Positions 46,971-58,810 of a stretch of DNA of 64,000 nt are shown in pieces. The stretch comes from Laburnicola sp. R22_1 (Eukaryota; Ascomycota; Dothideomycetes; Pleosporales; Didymosphaeriaceae), in contig JACONQ010000002.1 of the NCBI GenBank assembly GCA_014281115.1, positions 2,294,001-2,358,000 of the forward strand, read 5' to 3'. Below the pieces are notes generated by a model, which did no database searches, was not told the DNA's origin, and saw only the letters and a list, made by a program, of their open reading frames with translations. A program made the position numbers and the translations under genes. The stretch's first letter is position 1. Each line of letters opens with the position of its first letter.

Positions 46971-48338
46971 ATGGGCGGCGGTGCTCTCTTCCCCGATGAC
47001 GCTCTCCCTCCCACCCTGGCCGATCTCCTCTCCAACTCCCTCGTGCTCCGGCAAACGGCGCCTTATCTTCCCGTAGCCTCCATATATGCTCTCGCCACAG
47101 CCTCGAAAGCGCTTCATCACATCGTGCATCATGCCCCCGATGTCTTCCGCTACCTCGATCTCTCCACCGTCAAGTCAGCCATCGTTCCCTATGCGCCGCT
47201 CGACTCGGGGGGCATTAGCTGGCGCGCCGAGCGCATGGACGAGTCGCTGACAGAAGACGAATTCTATTGCGGCCCTCTTCGCGGCATCTTCTCCAAGCTC
47301 GAGCGGCGACAGATACTACGAAACGTGCAGACGCTGGTGCTGGACGGCTTGAGTGTTCCTGCGGACCTCATTCGGGAGATCATCGCCGAAGATCGATTCA
47401 ATGTTCGCATCCTGTCTATTCGAGATGTCAAGCACTTGAACGAGCGGAAGCTGCAGCAGGTCCTGCGGTACGCCGTCAGGCCCAGTAGACCGGAAGGTAC
47501 ACCCAAGATCAAGGGCATCTACTTCTTCGGCCCACGCGAACATGTCCCAGTCCAAGATTCATCGCGAAAGAGGTCTGGCTCGTCACCGTCAAGAGGCGTC
47601 ATGTCTTCACGAGGAGCCCAGATTGGCGCGGAATGGAACCATAAATCCTCCGAGGCGCTCAGTGCCGTTTTGGCCCGCACAGAGGATAAATGGTACCAAT
47701 GCTCTGGAAAGATGACGCCAAAGCGACCCTCACTCGAATGGGCCGAAACGCTACAGGCTTGCCATGGCATTATTGCGTTCGATGCGGTTCTCTGCAGAGG
47801 TCCACGACATGATCCGAGCCGAGTGTTCGTCAGTAACAGTGACAGCGCTGCATCAGGCCAACCGCATCCTGCTTCGTACCTGAGTCCGGCTATCGCGAAC
47901 GTTGCATTGGGGCCAAGGGGTTGCGAGACCTGTCATTCCTGCCCTGAAAGTCCCGCTGTCTTCGGTCACTCGCCCATCTCTGAGCTGCCCCTCTTGAGCC
48001 CAATACCACTCCACTCGAGCTCTTTACGGGCAGCGCAGATACCCCAGACGGTTGATGGTTCCAAGCCGTCGCCTCTATTCGTACGCTGTGAAGAGTGTCT
48101 CAGAGGAAGGTGGTGCGAGCGTTGTCACAAATGGTGGGATGAGGATTGTTACACGGTTTCCGCTGTCATTCAACGCACCGAACTTCAGCAAACGGAGTTT
48201 ATCGAGAATGCCGGAGCCGATGGGACCGGGCACATGCTTCCTAAGCAATCCATCAAGGTACATATGGGCCTCTGCGTTGGGGGCTGCCTGGTCGGCAAAA
48301 TGATGGCTGGCACAGGCAGCAACGGCATGTGGGGTTGA
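46971..48338 (+). CDS. F-box-type, Cys-rich ubiquitin ligase-like protein
   Basis: Single exon frame of 455 residues. The N-terminal region PPTLADLLSNSLVLRQTAPYLPVASIYALATASK with HIVHHAPDVFRYLDLS has the hydrophobic pattern of an F-box (LPxxxxxxLxxY...AxxSK). A leucine-rich part follows (LQNVQTLVLDGL-like, LIREIIAEDRFNVRILSIRD). The C-terminal part is rich in paired Cys: CETCHSCPES, CEECLRGRWCERCHKWWDED, and GLCVGGCLVGK, ending SNGMWG. It fits fungal F-box proteins that carry a zinc-binding tail, so it is probably an SCF adaptor. Target unknown. Additional Cys-rich exons lie just downstream. Confidence 0.75.
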   Translation: MGGGALFPDDALPPTLADLLSNSLVLRQTAPYLPVASIYALATASKALHHIVHHAPDVFRYLDLSTVKSAIVPYAPLDSGGISWRAERMDESLTEDEFYCGPLRGIFSKLERRQILRNVQTLVLDGLSVPADLIREIIAEDRFNVRILSIRDVKHLNERKLQQVLRYAVRPSRPEGTPKIKGIYFFGPREHVPVQDSSRKRSGSSPSRGVMSSRGAQIGAEWNHKSSEALSAVLARTEDKWYQCSGKMTPKRPSLEWAETLQACHGIIAFDAVLCRGPRHDPSRVFVSNSDSAASGQPHPASYLSPAIANVALGPRGCETCHSCPESPAVFGHSPISELPLLSPIPLHSSSLRAAQIPQTVDGSKPSPLFVRCEECLRGRWCERCHKWWDEDCYTVSAVIQRTELQQTEFIENAGADGTGHMLPKQSIKVHMGLCVGGCLVGKMMAGTGSNGMWG

Positions 48339-48397
48339 AAGATTAGCCCTTGGCGTGTGCATGGCGACGGTACTACCATAAGGAGGTTACAAGGTAG

Positions 48398-48813
48398 TTG
48401 GATTCCGGACCCCAGTCTCCACGACTGGCCTTGGAGCCTGACTATCGGATACCACCGTTTGGAAACCGACCCTGGCGCGCCGAGGTATGTGCTCGATGAC
48501 TGCTCAAGAAACATGCTGACCCGACTGATTGTAGATTATTGGCGTTCGACGGGATTGCTTTGGTTGCGGCCACACGGTATGATAGCCAACTCGAGCTTAA
48601 TGTGTCGTACTGACTTGCCTAGTGCATCTCTTGCAAAGAGCTATTCATACGTCAGTGTAAAGTTTGCCGAAGCGATTATTGCATGGAAGACAACGAATCG
48701 TCCTCGGCCACCAAAGTAAGATGTTACAGTCCAATTGTGTCATTGTGTGACTGACATCATCCCAGTGTGACTGGTGCAACTACACGTCAAGGAGAACGGT
48801 GGAAATGTACTGA
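48398..48813 (+). CDS. Cys-rich exons downstream of the F-box-type gene, possible alternative 3' end
   Basis: Four exons with good splice sites (48398-48484, 48535-48576, 48623-48715, 48766-48813) read in one frame through DCFGCGHTCISCKELF, CKVCRSDYCMEDNESSS and CDWCNYTSRRTVEMY to a stop. The Cys-x2-Cys pairs imply zinc binding. No start codon suits a separate gene. A donor at AAG/GTACAT (48258) in the last exon of the F-box-type gene is in phase with 48398, so these may be an alternative end of that gene. Confidence 0.4.
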
Positions 48814-49679
48814 GCAATGCCATGCTCGGAAGCTGGTGCTATCTACTAGGCACCTGTGTCTGGCGTTTGAAGGTTACTCCATTGATTACAGAGCGTCCCG
48901 GTTCGAGTAGACTGCAGTTTCACGTCGAGTAGGCCTTGTCATGAAGCGGATTTGGTTTTATAAGCAATGTCTTGTGTATTTCAACATCGCTCCGGCATGC
49001 TGCGGAGGGATGAATAGAAGGTTCAAGGGTATGGTTCATCAGGATTGTTATGTTTGTCAAGCGACTCTGGATTTACACATAGCATACTCTACTCATAGCA
49101 TCGTCGGAATAAGATACCCCTCTCAATTTGCATTCACGATAAGTCATCTAAATCGAAGTCGTCGCTGGTCGCTCTTAGGATGAGAGCGGAAAGATACTGT
49201 TGAATTACCAGTGGAAGCTCCACTTATAGAGTAGTCTTGATATATGTCGTACGCATAAGAGGACTTCCAAGGTTGTATGGTCGAATTGCACCTATGCCTG
49301 ACATTCGGAGGCGAGAGGGCGGGGTGGGTGCACGTGACTTCAATGGACCCGTGGACTTGTGGACCCCCGGGGCGGATTACCTCAGAGCTCCGAAGCGACA
49401 CGAATAAACAACTGATCGCTTTTTCTACAAACATCACTCCGCAACAATCCTCCAACTACCTCTAAGAGTGTTACTTAGCGTTGCTCGCCCTGTCAAACAC
49501 TTCGATTCTTTCAAACCTTTCGCGCCGACTGATTTTCCCGCCCACGTTCCCTTTCAAGCTCGCGGCTACGTAATCCCCAGCGGGCACCTAGGCACCTACA
49601 ATCACATCGCGCCGTCTAGCTCTCCACCAGCCACTCTTCGACCTCGTACCTTTTCGGCATCCAAATCAATTCGGCCACG
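48814..49679. other. Intergenic, nothing recognised
   Basis: AT-richer in the first half, pyrimidine-rich before the Yip1-family start. No RNA gene or repeat seen. Confidence 0.5.
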
Positions 49680-50887
49680 ATGGCCCAATACGGCTACGGA
49701 CAAAGCCCGCCCTACGGCCAACCAAACGCACAAAACCTACAGTTCTACTCGTCGTCTTTCTCGAACCAGCCTGTCTCAGGGCACTCCACACCTTTTCAGG
49801 CAAACTACGGAGCTCCACAACAGCAGGCGTTTCCCGCGCAGTATGGGACCGGATTTTCGGCGCCGGGCGTGAGCGGACAAATGGGTGTGGGTGCATCTGG
49901 GCTGCGGACGGGGTGGTTGGCTGCGTTCGGGACTGAAGGGTATGTTAAGCGCATGCTCGGGATAAGGCGACGGCTGACTTTTGCAGATACGAAGGGGAGC
50001 CGCCGCTATGTTCGTATACATTTGGTGGTGTCGCGGGAAACGGCTGACACTGTGTAGTGGAAGAATTGGGCGTCAACTTTGGACATATTAAGATGAAGGT
50101 AGGTTTCTATATTGCGTTCTATGAGAAATGCATAGCTGACATGAGGAAGACACTCGCGGTTTTGAATCCATTTGGGAGGATGGATCAGCATCTTATGGAC
50201 GACAGCGACATCGCAGGCCCGCTGTTATTCTTCTTCATATTCGGAACGTCGCTGCTAGTACGTTGATCCATGCACATTGCTCAACTTCAAGACTAAGACT
50301 CTCCAGCTTTCCGGGAAGCTCCACTTCGGCTACATATACGGTACGTTGTGCCGCGACCTTCTCAACGACGGACATTTCTGACAATTATTGTTGCGTAGGC
50401 CTCGCCGTTCTAGGAACGCTCCTCCTCCACACCATCCTCTCCCTCATGTCTCCGCCCCTCTCCGCCGCCGAACTAGCCGCAAGCCAAGACCACGGCCCGC
50501 GCTCAAACTCGCACTTCTCCTCCTCGCTCACATACCCGCGCTCCGCCTCGGTGCTGGGATACTGTCTGCTCCCCCTAGTCCTCGTCGCGATACTCGGCAT
50601 CGTAGTCCCGCTAGATGGCTTCTTCGGGTACTTGCTCACGAGCCTCTCCATTGTGTGGTGCTCGTACTCGTCAAGCTCCATGTTTACGATAGTTGGTGAG
50701 TGGGATATACGAATTTTGGTTGGTGGGTGAAAATGGGGCTAACGCGGTATATATAGGACGGATGACGAGTATGAGGGGATTGGTGGCATATCCGATGGTT
50801 TTGTTCTACGGGAGTTTTGGGATTATGGCTATTTTTAGCTCGAGGGGGACGGGGACGTTGGCGAAGGTTACGACGGTTAGTGCGTAG
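49680..50887 (+). CDS. Yip1-domain Golgi membrane protein (YIPF5/Yip1-like)
   Basis: Multi-pass protein of the ER-Golgi boundary that works with Rab GTPases in vesicle traffic. Seven exons (49680-49939, 49987-50009, 50058-50098, 50150-50257, 50307-50340, 50399-50695, 50757-50887) join to 297 residues without a stop. The N-terminus is Gln/Tyr/Pro-rich. The Yip1 signature spans three exons: GYEGEPPLLEELGVNFGHIK then TLAVLNPFGRMDQHLMDDSD and AGPLLFFFIFGTSLL. Five hydrophobic segments follow, including GKLHFGYIYG, SVLGYCLLPLVLVAILGIV and LVAYPMVLFYGSFGIMAIF. The very short exon 2 (23 nt) is easy for gene finders to miss. Confidence 0.92.
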
Positions 50888-53551
50888 GTGGTTGTGGTTG
50901 AACTTGAGAGAGTGTGGGGATTGGTTGATGATGATGGCGTGACGATTGGAGCTTGCATGTGTGTGTGCGTGCGTGGAAGCGCCGTGTGCTCATTCATGGG
51001 CTTGTGTGGTAGATACCAAATGTGATTCTTGAATTGTTACTATAATTGACGTTTGAAGTATGGGCGGGGTAGTGCTGTGTTGGGCGGTTTGGTAGGTCTT
51101 GGAATGTGAGGTGTAGCCTGAGTGTATACAGTAGGAGGGAGGGAGGGAGGGAGGAAGGAAGGAATGCTGTGTACGGCACATTCATCCAATCCCTACTACA
51201 CTCTTCAACCTAGAAATTATCAGAACTCTAAACGGTATAACCACTCCTCCTAATAGCGCTACGCAATATGGAAAGTATGTCGGATTTGTTGTGGCTATGT
51301 TACGTTATGCGCAGGAGTTGCAGCAAGTTTCATGAGGTGGAGAATAACAGGTAGATGTATATGTATGTTTTAGATAAGTGAAGATTACCTAGGATGTCAA
51401 GTGAATTATTCCTTAGGAGAAGATTGGACGTATGTGGATACACAAGGAGGCAGAATTTTTTGGGGGGCGTGGGTGAGGGATGTATCTGCGAGATGAGTTG
51501 AGACAGATGAGATGACTAGTTTGAGTAGTGCATGTAGCTATAGGCAGCAGGCTGTTGTATTGAAGGAATGACAGTGTAGCTCTTTCAAGTGTGGACGGAG
51601 ATTATCTATACCTATACGAGAGGCTTGTGTGGGGGTTACTATGCTCGGAAAGAAAAGAGAAAGCCTATTTTTTGTTAATCGGATGAATTACCTTCTCAAG
51701 AGGGATATGGAATTCGGCACGCAAGCTTATTTTCTATCTGCTCACAGTCATGTTACTCGATCTCAAGATGGCAGGTACACGAGATGACACATGAGCATGT
51801 GCTAGGTATCTCATCTCCTAACCTTTCACACATGTGATTAGCTCGTAGTGTGTATACTCCAGCGTGTACGCCCCCGATGCCCAAAATCAGCAGCAGGCGT
51901 TGTGTCTCATCTTCTGAATCCAAGGCGCAGTACGTACATACGCAGTAAGCACAATCCTAACCCCGTTACGAACCCAGCAAGCATCTCTATTAAACCATCT
52001 GTCTAAACACCTACGAAACCTCAACTGTACTAGAGATTATACATGACCCGCGCTCCCAAAAACGACTACAAGCCCGACCGATATCAACTTCACACACACT
52101 CTTTTATCTACGCATGTATATATATAGCACACAAATTGCGCACACACACACGCACGCACGCATCAGAACCAATTCGTCGCCACGCACGGGAGAACACCCA
52201 CAGGTGTACCTACCACTAAAGCAACTGGGAAGTCGACAAGACAAGCGAGGACCCGCGCGTACATACATTATGATACCTACATGCATACACATGTAAGGCG
52301 CGCCATTTTTGCCTTTTGCTGACTCAGAGTGGAGTCGTCCGGCTCGGAGTTAGGACGGATGAACGTGGTGTGGTGGGGGGGGGCGGAGGGAGTGTGGCGC
52401 GGCGTGGCCGGGGTTCATGGAGAAGAGAAGAGAGGTGCGGGATGATTGCGGTGGGGCGTAGTGAGGGTTGCTAGGGAGAGAGGGTTGCTGGGTTAGGAAG
52501 CTGTGCTGTTGGGGGTGGTGTGTGGGTGAGTGATTGATTGGTCGAATGATTGATTGGTGGAATGAGGATATGACATGGGAGGGTGAAAGATTTAAGAGGG
52601 TACTGTCTGTACGCGTAGCTACGCGGCGTGTACATCGTATTCATGGACTGTATGAACGCGTACACAACTTCGCAATACACCAGTACCGGTGGGTAGTTGG
52701 TGCTCGAACGTCTCCTGGAAGAGCGGGAGAGCTACGAGGTAGTTACTGTATCGGGTCTGAGTAAGCTCGACAGGTTTTGGGGCTATCTTCGCCCGGGGTA
52801 CTTGAAGGGTACGCGTACGGTAAGACAGAGAGGAAGGATCGGCTGCGGCGTACATGTGTGAGGTGGAATGCAATCGTTGGTGTGGCAGGGTGTCATTGGT
52901 TATGGTAGGGTTTTGCCTGTGGTTTGGTGGATGGGGCTGTCAGAAGCAGAAGAAGAAGCAGGTGAGAAGTCATGCAGCTACCAGCTGGGATTTTGTGTGA
53001 TGTGATCGTCTACCGGTCTTGAAAAAGGTATCTGTCTTGGAGGTCAGATCGTCAACCTGCAAGTGTGACGCGGAAATCAATAAGCTGTTCTCGTGTTATT
53101 GACTGTATCAACAGTGGTGGATCTGGGGCCAATATGCGGTGTTTAAATCAGGAACGAAGCGGACGAGCATAACGTTTTTTTATAGATTTCTTTGTGGAGT
53201 GGAACCGAAGCCAGCCAGACTCAGGGATGATTGAATGCCGACAACTTGCTCAACGACGAATTGCGTTTTTCGTTCAGTCAAATTGCGACAGGGGGTTGGA
53301 TACTCGGAAATTGTATGCTTCACAGCCAAAGAACAGGGCACCCTCGTGCTTACCTGCGCGAGGGCGGCCACATCCGTCTTCCCGTCCACGCCACGTACGG
53401 ACATGACCGATGCTGCGAACCATGCAGTATCAGGGCACGTACCCACATCGTCATTGGCCGTTCAACGCTGACACCAGTAGGCGAACTCCTGGGGATAGTT
53501 GCAGGCTGATGGTCGCCTCGTCTGCTCAGGTTCTGCGATCTACCAGCGTAT
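50888..53551. other. 2.7-kb intergenic stretch with microsatellites
   Basis: No supported gene. It has a GGGA run (about 51134-51160), CA/CGCA repeats (about 52136-52164) and a GATTGATTG run near 52528-52555. Low-complexity G-rich sequence occurs near 52370-52450. Could hold long untranslated or non-coding RNA, but nothing in the sequence shows it. Confidence 0.45.
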
Positions 53552-53908
53552 TCAATGCGCAGCTCCTGATCCTTGGTCGTCTGTTTTGAGACCAATTTCG
53601 TCGGCTGTTCGATCGCAGAATTCGGCCATTTCGACATCTTTCATGCTCAGTCCTTCTGGTCTGTGTGTCGTCCATTCGATGGTGACTTTATTGTAAAGAT
53701 TATGCCAAGATGGATGGTGCCGCTTCGCCTTGCATTCATCGGCGACTTTGGACATGAAGCGCCATGCAGCAGCAAAGGTAGGAAAGGTGAACTGGCGTGA
53801 AATTCCCTTTCTCGATGGCAAAATTGTCCACGCTGAGAGTTGTGATAGCCGGTGAGGTAGTTCAGCGGGCTGATTGGCGGAGAAGATAACTTCGGTGGAT
53901 TGGTCCAT
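53552..53908 (-). CDS. Pterin-4a-carbinolamine dehydratase
   Basis: Dehydrates 4a-hydroxytetrahydropterin to regenerate the pterin cofactor. Starting at the ATG at 53908 gives 118 residues, normal for the family. It contains ISRQFTFPTFAAAWRFMSKV, the active-site signature KAKRHHPSWHNLYNKVTIEW with the paired His, then TTHRPEGLSMKDVEMAEFCD. The frame stays open upstream for about 89 more codons (Arg/Ser-rich, no ATG). An upstream exon adding a mitochondrial-type leader is possible but not shown. It stands alone with long intergenic DNA on both sides. Confidence 0.92.
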   Translation of the reverse strand: MDQSTEVIFSANQPAELPHRLSQLSAWTILPSRKGISRQFTFPTFAAAWRFMSKVADECKAKRHHPSWHNLYNKVTIEWTTHRPEGLSMKDVEMAEFCDRTADEIGLKTDDQGSGAAH

Positions 53909-55721
53909 TGTATTTGTCGGGTCTGAGGTTCTGAACGATGGAGATGTCACGAAGCAACGGGACGCACTCAGGGCTCCAGAGACCCGAGTATTATGCGCAA
54001 GCGGACGACTATGACAAGGTATCACCCGCGATTGGAGGACGCAACTCACATACGTAGACGGACTAGCGCGTGAGATGCGTGCATACAACCTGAGGCAGCA
54101 TGTTAGAGGTGCGTTGAGTTCTGGAGTAATCGTGGAGGCGCATGTCCGGTGACGGGGCTTGCAGATCCGCCGCACACGGTACTATCTGCATCGAGGAAGA
54201 CGTACTGGGGTAGGCGCTCGAGCTTAGCCATGTATTGATAGATACGGTTGGTGATGTTCCTGCTCGACAGGGTGAGAAGGCAATCGATGGCCTCCCTCAC
54301 GACGTTCTGTCACAAGACGACAATAGCGTATATGCGGGGGCCAATAACACTATCAAAGTATGTCAGCAGCGCCAGAAAAGGCAAAACAGGTGGTCAGGAT
54401 GAGCGAAAAGTGAACGAGGGATGGTTGGGTGCAAGAAGGAGGAACGTCCGCCCGGCAGATGTGCGCTGGGGTCGCGTTCCGTCATACGGCGCCAGTGATT
54501 CGCCCGTAAGCCCATGTGTTGCTGTGGCACGACCAAGATTACAGCAAGATGGTTCGCGCGTGGAATGTTAGCGACTTGGATTAAAATCTATGAGCAGACA
54601 AGAGTTGCGATAGACCAACCAAAAGTGCTACAGCAACGGGCATGTTGTATTCGGTGGCGAAATAGTCGTCATTGCTGCATCTTGGAAGCTGCAAAACAGT
54701 ACATCAGAGTGATACAATGCGAAATAGGCAAAAAGCCAGCTGTGTTGGGCTGGCGGAACGCGGAACTACCCGGATCCAGCCACTTGGACACGCCGTAATC
54801 CAGTCTAGCACTAAATACCCCTACGCTGGCTACCGCATGAGCACTCCAGTATATATAGAAAAGCAGCTTCCCCTTGCAGCGGCTGCTACTTGAAACCGAT
54901 ACGGCTACTGCCTGTCTCTCTGGCACCGCGAAGGACAGGTGCAGCTGCTGGAGGCAGCACGACGGGCGACGGGATGTCGGAAGCGCCAAGGCTGGCAGCG
55001 TGAAAGGAATTGGTCAGCATTAGCGCGGCGGCGGCGGCCGGGGTCGCTGTCGTACATAATCATCAATCTACTGCTGCTCTCGGTACTTCCCAGCCGGAGC
55101 GAGTGGATGGAAGGGGAGCCTGTAAGCGAGCGCGAGTGCGAGTGGGCAATGGATCACTGGCAGTGACTGGTAATAAGTGACTGGTACATGGCCTGCGGCG
55201 TGGTCGTGGAGGGCGCCGGTGGTGGTTGGGCCGAGTGCCGAGCGCATTTAAAAAGGGCGCTTCCCCCCAACTCCATCAGTCATTCTTTACTAAGCCCTGC
55301 CGTCGGCCAACCCCATCCACCTGCACCCGCGAGCCCAGGTGAGTAGACTTGTCGCATCGCATCAAGATGAAGTCCGCAGCAGCAGTCGCGGGGCGTCGCT
55401 GCCGGCCGCGCCCCGTGCCTGCCGCCGCACAAAGACCACGACCAGAGCTAATCGCCGCCGCCAGCAGCTGTGAACCTTTGACGCCCCCGCCCGCCTGCGC
55501 TGCGCTGTCGCCTCGCCCTCGCCCTCGCCCTGCGCGTCTGTCCGCTCCACCACGTCCCAGTCCGCAACCCGCTCCGTCACCACCAGCCCACACGCGCGCG
55601 CCGCCCGCTGCCCATCCCGCCCCGAACTGGCACTGGCGCACCGCAGGGTAGCCGTCCCACGCACCACTTGATGCCGCACGGCCTGCCCACCCTCTATCCG
55701 AGCATTCGCACCTTCGACACC
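53909..55721. other. Divergent intergenic region between the dehydratase and kapC
   Basis: No supported gene. A TATATATAG box-like motif lies at 54851-54859. TTTAAAAAGGGCGC lies at 55246-55259, about 465 bp before the kapC start. The 55360-55700 stretch is very GC-rich, and probably leader sequence of kapC. Confidence 0.4.
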
Positions 55722-56713
55722 ATGCAGCAGCCGCCCGCTCCTCACGTACGCGTGTCCACGCTCCCCGCCCGGTGATCTCTTGCTGACTGATCCAGGACCC
55801 AAAGACGGGCACCATCGAGATGAGTTAGTGAACTGCTCCTTCCGCGGCAGTCAGCCACCACCGCCATGGCCGATTACTAACACCATCGCGATGCAGGCTT
55901 AAGAGAGCATCTGCTCGCTGCTGGCGCCGGCCAGTCCAGCGCGCCCCCGGCCCCTCCGATGCAACCGCACCCTCACCCTCACCCTCACCCTCACAACAGC
56001 CCCCAGCAGCACGCCATTGACCCCGCCATTGCCGGCCAGCAGTACCAGATGAGCCAGGGCGAGGCTGCCCACATGGCCGACCAGAGCGGAGGCAGCGCAA
56101 AAGGCCGGCGCGAATTGAGCACGTCGAAGCGCGCTGCCCAGAACCGCGCCGCACAGGTTGGTGGCACCCTGTTGAGTACGCCGACCTTTACTGACACCGC
56201 CAGCGTGCCTTCCGCCAGCGCAAGGAAGAGTACATCAAGCAGCTCAAGGACCAGGTCAAGGAGTTCGAGCAACTCTGCGAGTTGTACAAGACGTTGCAGA
56301 CGGAGAACTACCAGCTACGCGACTACATCATCAACCTCCAATCACGCCTCCTCGAGACCCAGGGCGAGGTACCACCTGCCCCCGCAGGCGTCGACCTTTC
56401 GCGCCACGGCGAAGCTCTCAACCCCCATCTGAACCAAGCCTCATCCCAGGGCCCACCCGAACAACACTCGCAGCCTCAGCAGCAAGGTGCGAACAACAGC
56501 AATAACGGCGGTCTCTCGGATCGGCAGATAGGCGAACTCCAGAAGGCAGCCCAAGCCGCGGCGCAGCATGGTGGTCCGTCACTGACCAACGGCAAGCATC
56601 CTAATGACGGCTCACCGTTCACAGGAGATTATGCAGACAAGCGCCAAAAGACAGAAGACTCGCCGGCTTCAGGTCAGCAATATCGCTCAACCTACCCCAA
56701 TCCTTATGCTTAA
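55722..56713 (+). CDS. kapC: bZIP transcription factor KapC
   Basis: Nuclear bZIP regulator of the KapC group. Four exons (55722-55745, 55796-55823, 55897-56156, 56204-56713) join to 273 residues. The second intron has a textbook TACTAAC branch site, and an in-frame TAG would be read if exon 2 were not spliced. His-Pro repeats (PHPHPHPHPH) precede DPAIAGQQY. The basic region STSKRAAQNRAAQ/RAFRQRKEEYI is split by the third intron at Q/R. The leucine zipper is LKDQVKEFEQLCELYKTLQT, followed by the family-specific ENYQLRDYIINLQSRLLETQ and GEVPPAP. The tail is Gln/Asn-rich, with DYADKRQKTED near the end. Confidence 0.94.
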
Positions 56714-57817
56714 ATGCAACAGGTGGTCCGGTGACCGAACCGAACGGATTATAACGACCACCTGAGCGATTTCCACTTTCAAAGGTATGTGGCGGACAAT
56801 CGATGGATTGGCAAAGGCCTCGAAAATGCTACCATTTCCTCGTCCTCTCCCCGCATATCTCTCGTTTTCATGATTCCATGCATTCGCGGCCTGTGGCTAG
56901 GCGCAGGCAACGATTGTTTTCTTTACAAGGTGTTTTGGGTTGGAGTTCTGTGGTATACCAATGTTTCGTGCCTGCAGTTCTTATACCAGGCGAGAGGGGG
57001 GAGGAGACACAGGCCTTTCTTGGGAGCTGTTTCCATTGGGGGACTATTGAGAGGTGGATGCTTGAACATTTTGTTGCACGGCTTTTTTCAACCTTTGCCC
57101 TTGTACAGAGTTGTATGTATACAATGTCTGCAAGTGCAGAAGAAGAGCCGATGGTTTTCCGAGATTCGATTCCGCTGTCCAGGTGCATATTGCTACGAAA
57201 TGTAGTCCGCGTCAAACTTTCGTTGCCTGGTGGCAAGTCAACGTGCACGTACATGGTACACTCAAGATGGTCTGCAATCACCAAAAAGCAATAGTGTCAC
57301 TATCGGGCAAAAGGCATCATCATGCACACACGCCAAGAGTGACTGATATGGATTGACTTGATGTAACTGACGATTGGAATATTGCCCGAGGCTCGCTGTT
57401 TAGAACAGACATTTCTATTCTCGCATGGAGTTTGAGATGCACTTGGTGAATGGTCGTCATTAGAAGATATATAGAAACTGAACTACGAATAGAGGTAACT
57501 GCGCTGTTCTGCTTTGCGCCCAGAATTACGAAGCTGGGAAGGGAAAAGAAGCGAAGAGAAGAGCGGAGGGAGGTGTCGAAGCAAAGCCAGGTATACAAAA
57601 AAAAAAGGCATCGAAATGAAGAGAAGAGAAGAGAAAGTATACAAAGCCTCAAACAGAATAATCCCCAGAATATCCAACCTCAGATCCAATATCTTACAAC
57701 CCACCCAGCCGCTGATCGTTCATGACGCCGTGAGATGTATTGCTCGTTCCCTGATAACCAGTCCACTTCTAAAATCCTTCTCTTCGAAGAGTCATATTAA
57801 CCTCGACTTCCTCGTCT
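56714..57817. other. Intergenic, nothing recognised
   Basis: 3' side of kapC and 3' side of the heme lyase gene. A polyA run (A10) lies at 57598-57607. Frames here have no family features. Confidence 0.45.
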
Positions 57818-58810
57818 TCAGTTGTACGACCTGCTATTCGCAGCAAGCTCCTCTTCCCTCTTCTTCCTCGCCGCCTCCGCCTTCCGCACCTCTCTCACAA
57901 CTCCCCCAGTAGCCGTCCACCACGTATCCGTGCCCCACCTGACCAGCCTCTCCGCCGCGCCCCTCGGCCCATCAATCGCCGGCCTTACATCGAGATAAAA
58001 CACCGGCTCACCCGTCGGTTCCGGCTCGCCCTCATAGTAATCAATCACATAGCGCACCTCCTCACAGCCCTTCTCATCACAGCGCTGCACAAACCAATCA
58101 TGGCGATCAAACGGCGGCGGCGACGCAAATTTCCCGGGCCACGCCCAACCGGCCCACTGAAGCATCTGCGACTTTGGCGTCGGCTCCGTCGGCCTTCCCG
58201 TAAAGCGGAGCAGTTTGGGCGGCGGAATCGCCGCGTCGGTCCAGGTGGTCGTGTCGAAGGGATTCTCGGCCGTGCCGAGCGTCTGGTTCGCGTTGTCCTC
58301 GCCGCGCTTGCATATCCTGTAGCCTTCGACGATGCCGCGGGAGAAGCGCCGCTCCCAGCCCATGATCTCGGCCCAGGCGCCTTCGTTGAGGAAATTGTGC
58401 ACCGACACCATGGACTCGACGGCGTCGACGGGCGTGTCCGTGTAGCCTTTGCGCAGCATGGCGTTGTACATTTGCTGCGGGGAGGGGTATTCCCAGAGGG
58501 AGCCGTCGCTTTTGGGGATCGTGGATTGTTCGCGGGAGAGGGGGAGGGCTTGGGTTTGGTGCTCGGCGCGTTGGTTGGAGAGGTCGGAGAACATGTTGTT
58601 GAGGGGGTTGAGGCGGGAGAGGAGGCCGGGTTTGGGGGGTGGGGAGGTGGTGGGTTGCGTTGCGGTCGGTGGGGTGTCGGGAGGGACGTAGGGGCATGCG
58701 CCTTGGGGTGGGGAGGGTGGTTCGGGCTTGGGAGGCGTCTTGTTATGCATGGGGCAGGATGGCTGTATCGCACTTAGATGGGGATTCAATGGAGAGGGAC
58801 CGGTTGACAT
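57818..58810 (-). CDS. cyc3: Holocytochrome c synthase (cytochrome c heme lyase)
   Basis: Attaches heme to apocytochrome c in the mitochondrial intermembrane space. Single exon from the ATG at 58810, 330 residues. A Cys-Pro heme-binding motif occurs near the N-terminus (QPSCPMHNK) and again as GACPYVPP. The lyase core has DGSLWEYPSPQQMYNAMLRK, then VHNFLNEGAWAEIMGWE, then CKRGEDN and FDRHDWFVQRC with the His needed for heme attachment, then RYVIDYYEG and FYLDVRPAIDG. The paralogous cytochrome c1 lyase cannot be fully excluded. An upstream in-frame extension to 58882 lacks an ATG. Confidence 0.93.
   Translation of the reverse strand: MSTGPSPLNPHLSAIQPSCPMHNKTPPKPEPPSPPQGACPYVPPDTPPTATQPTTSPPPKPGLLSRLNPLNNMFSDLSNQRAEHQTQALPLSREQSTIPKSDGSLWEYPSPQQMYNAMLRKGYTDTPVDAVESMVSVHNFLNEGAWAEIMGWERRFSRGIVEGYRICKRGEDNANQTLGTAENPFDTTTWTDAAIPPPKLLRFTGRPTEPTPKSQMLQWAGWAWPGKFASPPPFDRHDWFVQRCDEKGCEEVRYVIDYYEGEPEPTGEPVFYLDVRPAIDGPRGAAERLVRWGTDTWWTATGGVVREVRKAEAARKKREEELAANSRSYN

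Noticed and set aside
53909..54175. 89-residue N-terminal extension of the carbinolamine dehydratase
   Set aside because: The extension begins with GTG and has no ATG. The standard start at 53908 gives a full-length protein.
785..56713. A secondary-metabolite cluster around the SDR and hydratase genes
   Set aside because: No backbone synthase, P450 or cluster regulator is present; neighbours are housekeeping genes.
58100..58777. 225-codon plus-strand ORF opposite the heme lyase gene
   Set aside because: Gly/Arg-rich shadow of the heme lyase exon, with no family features.
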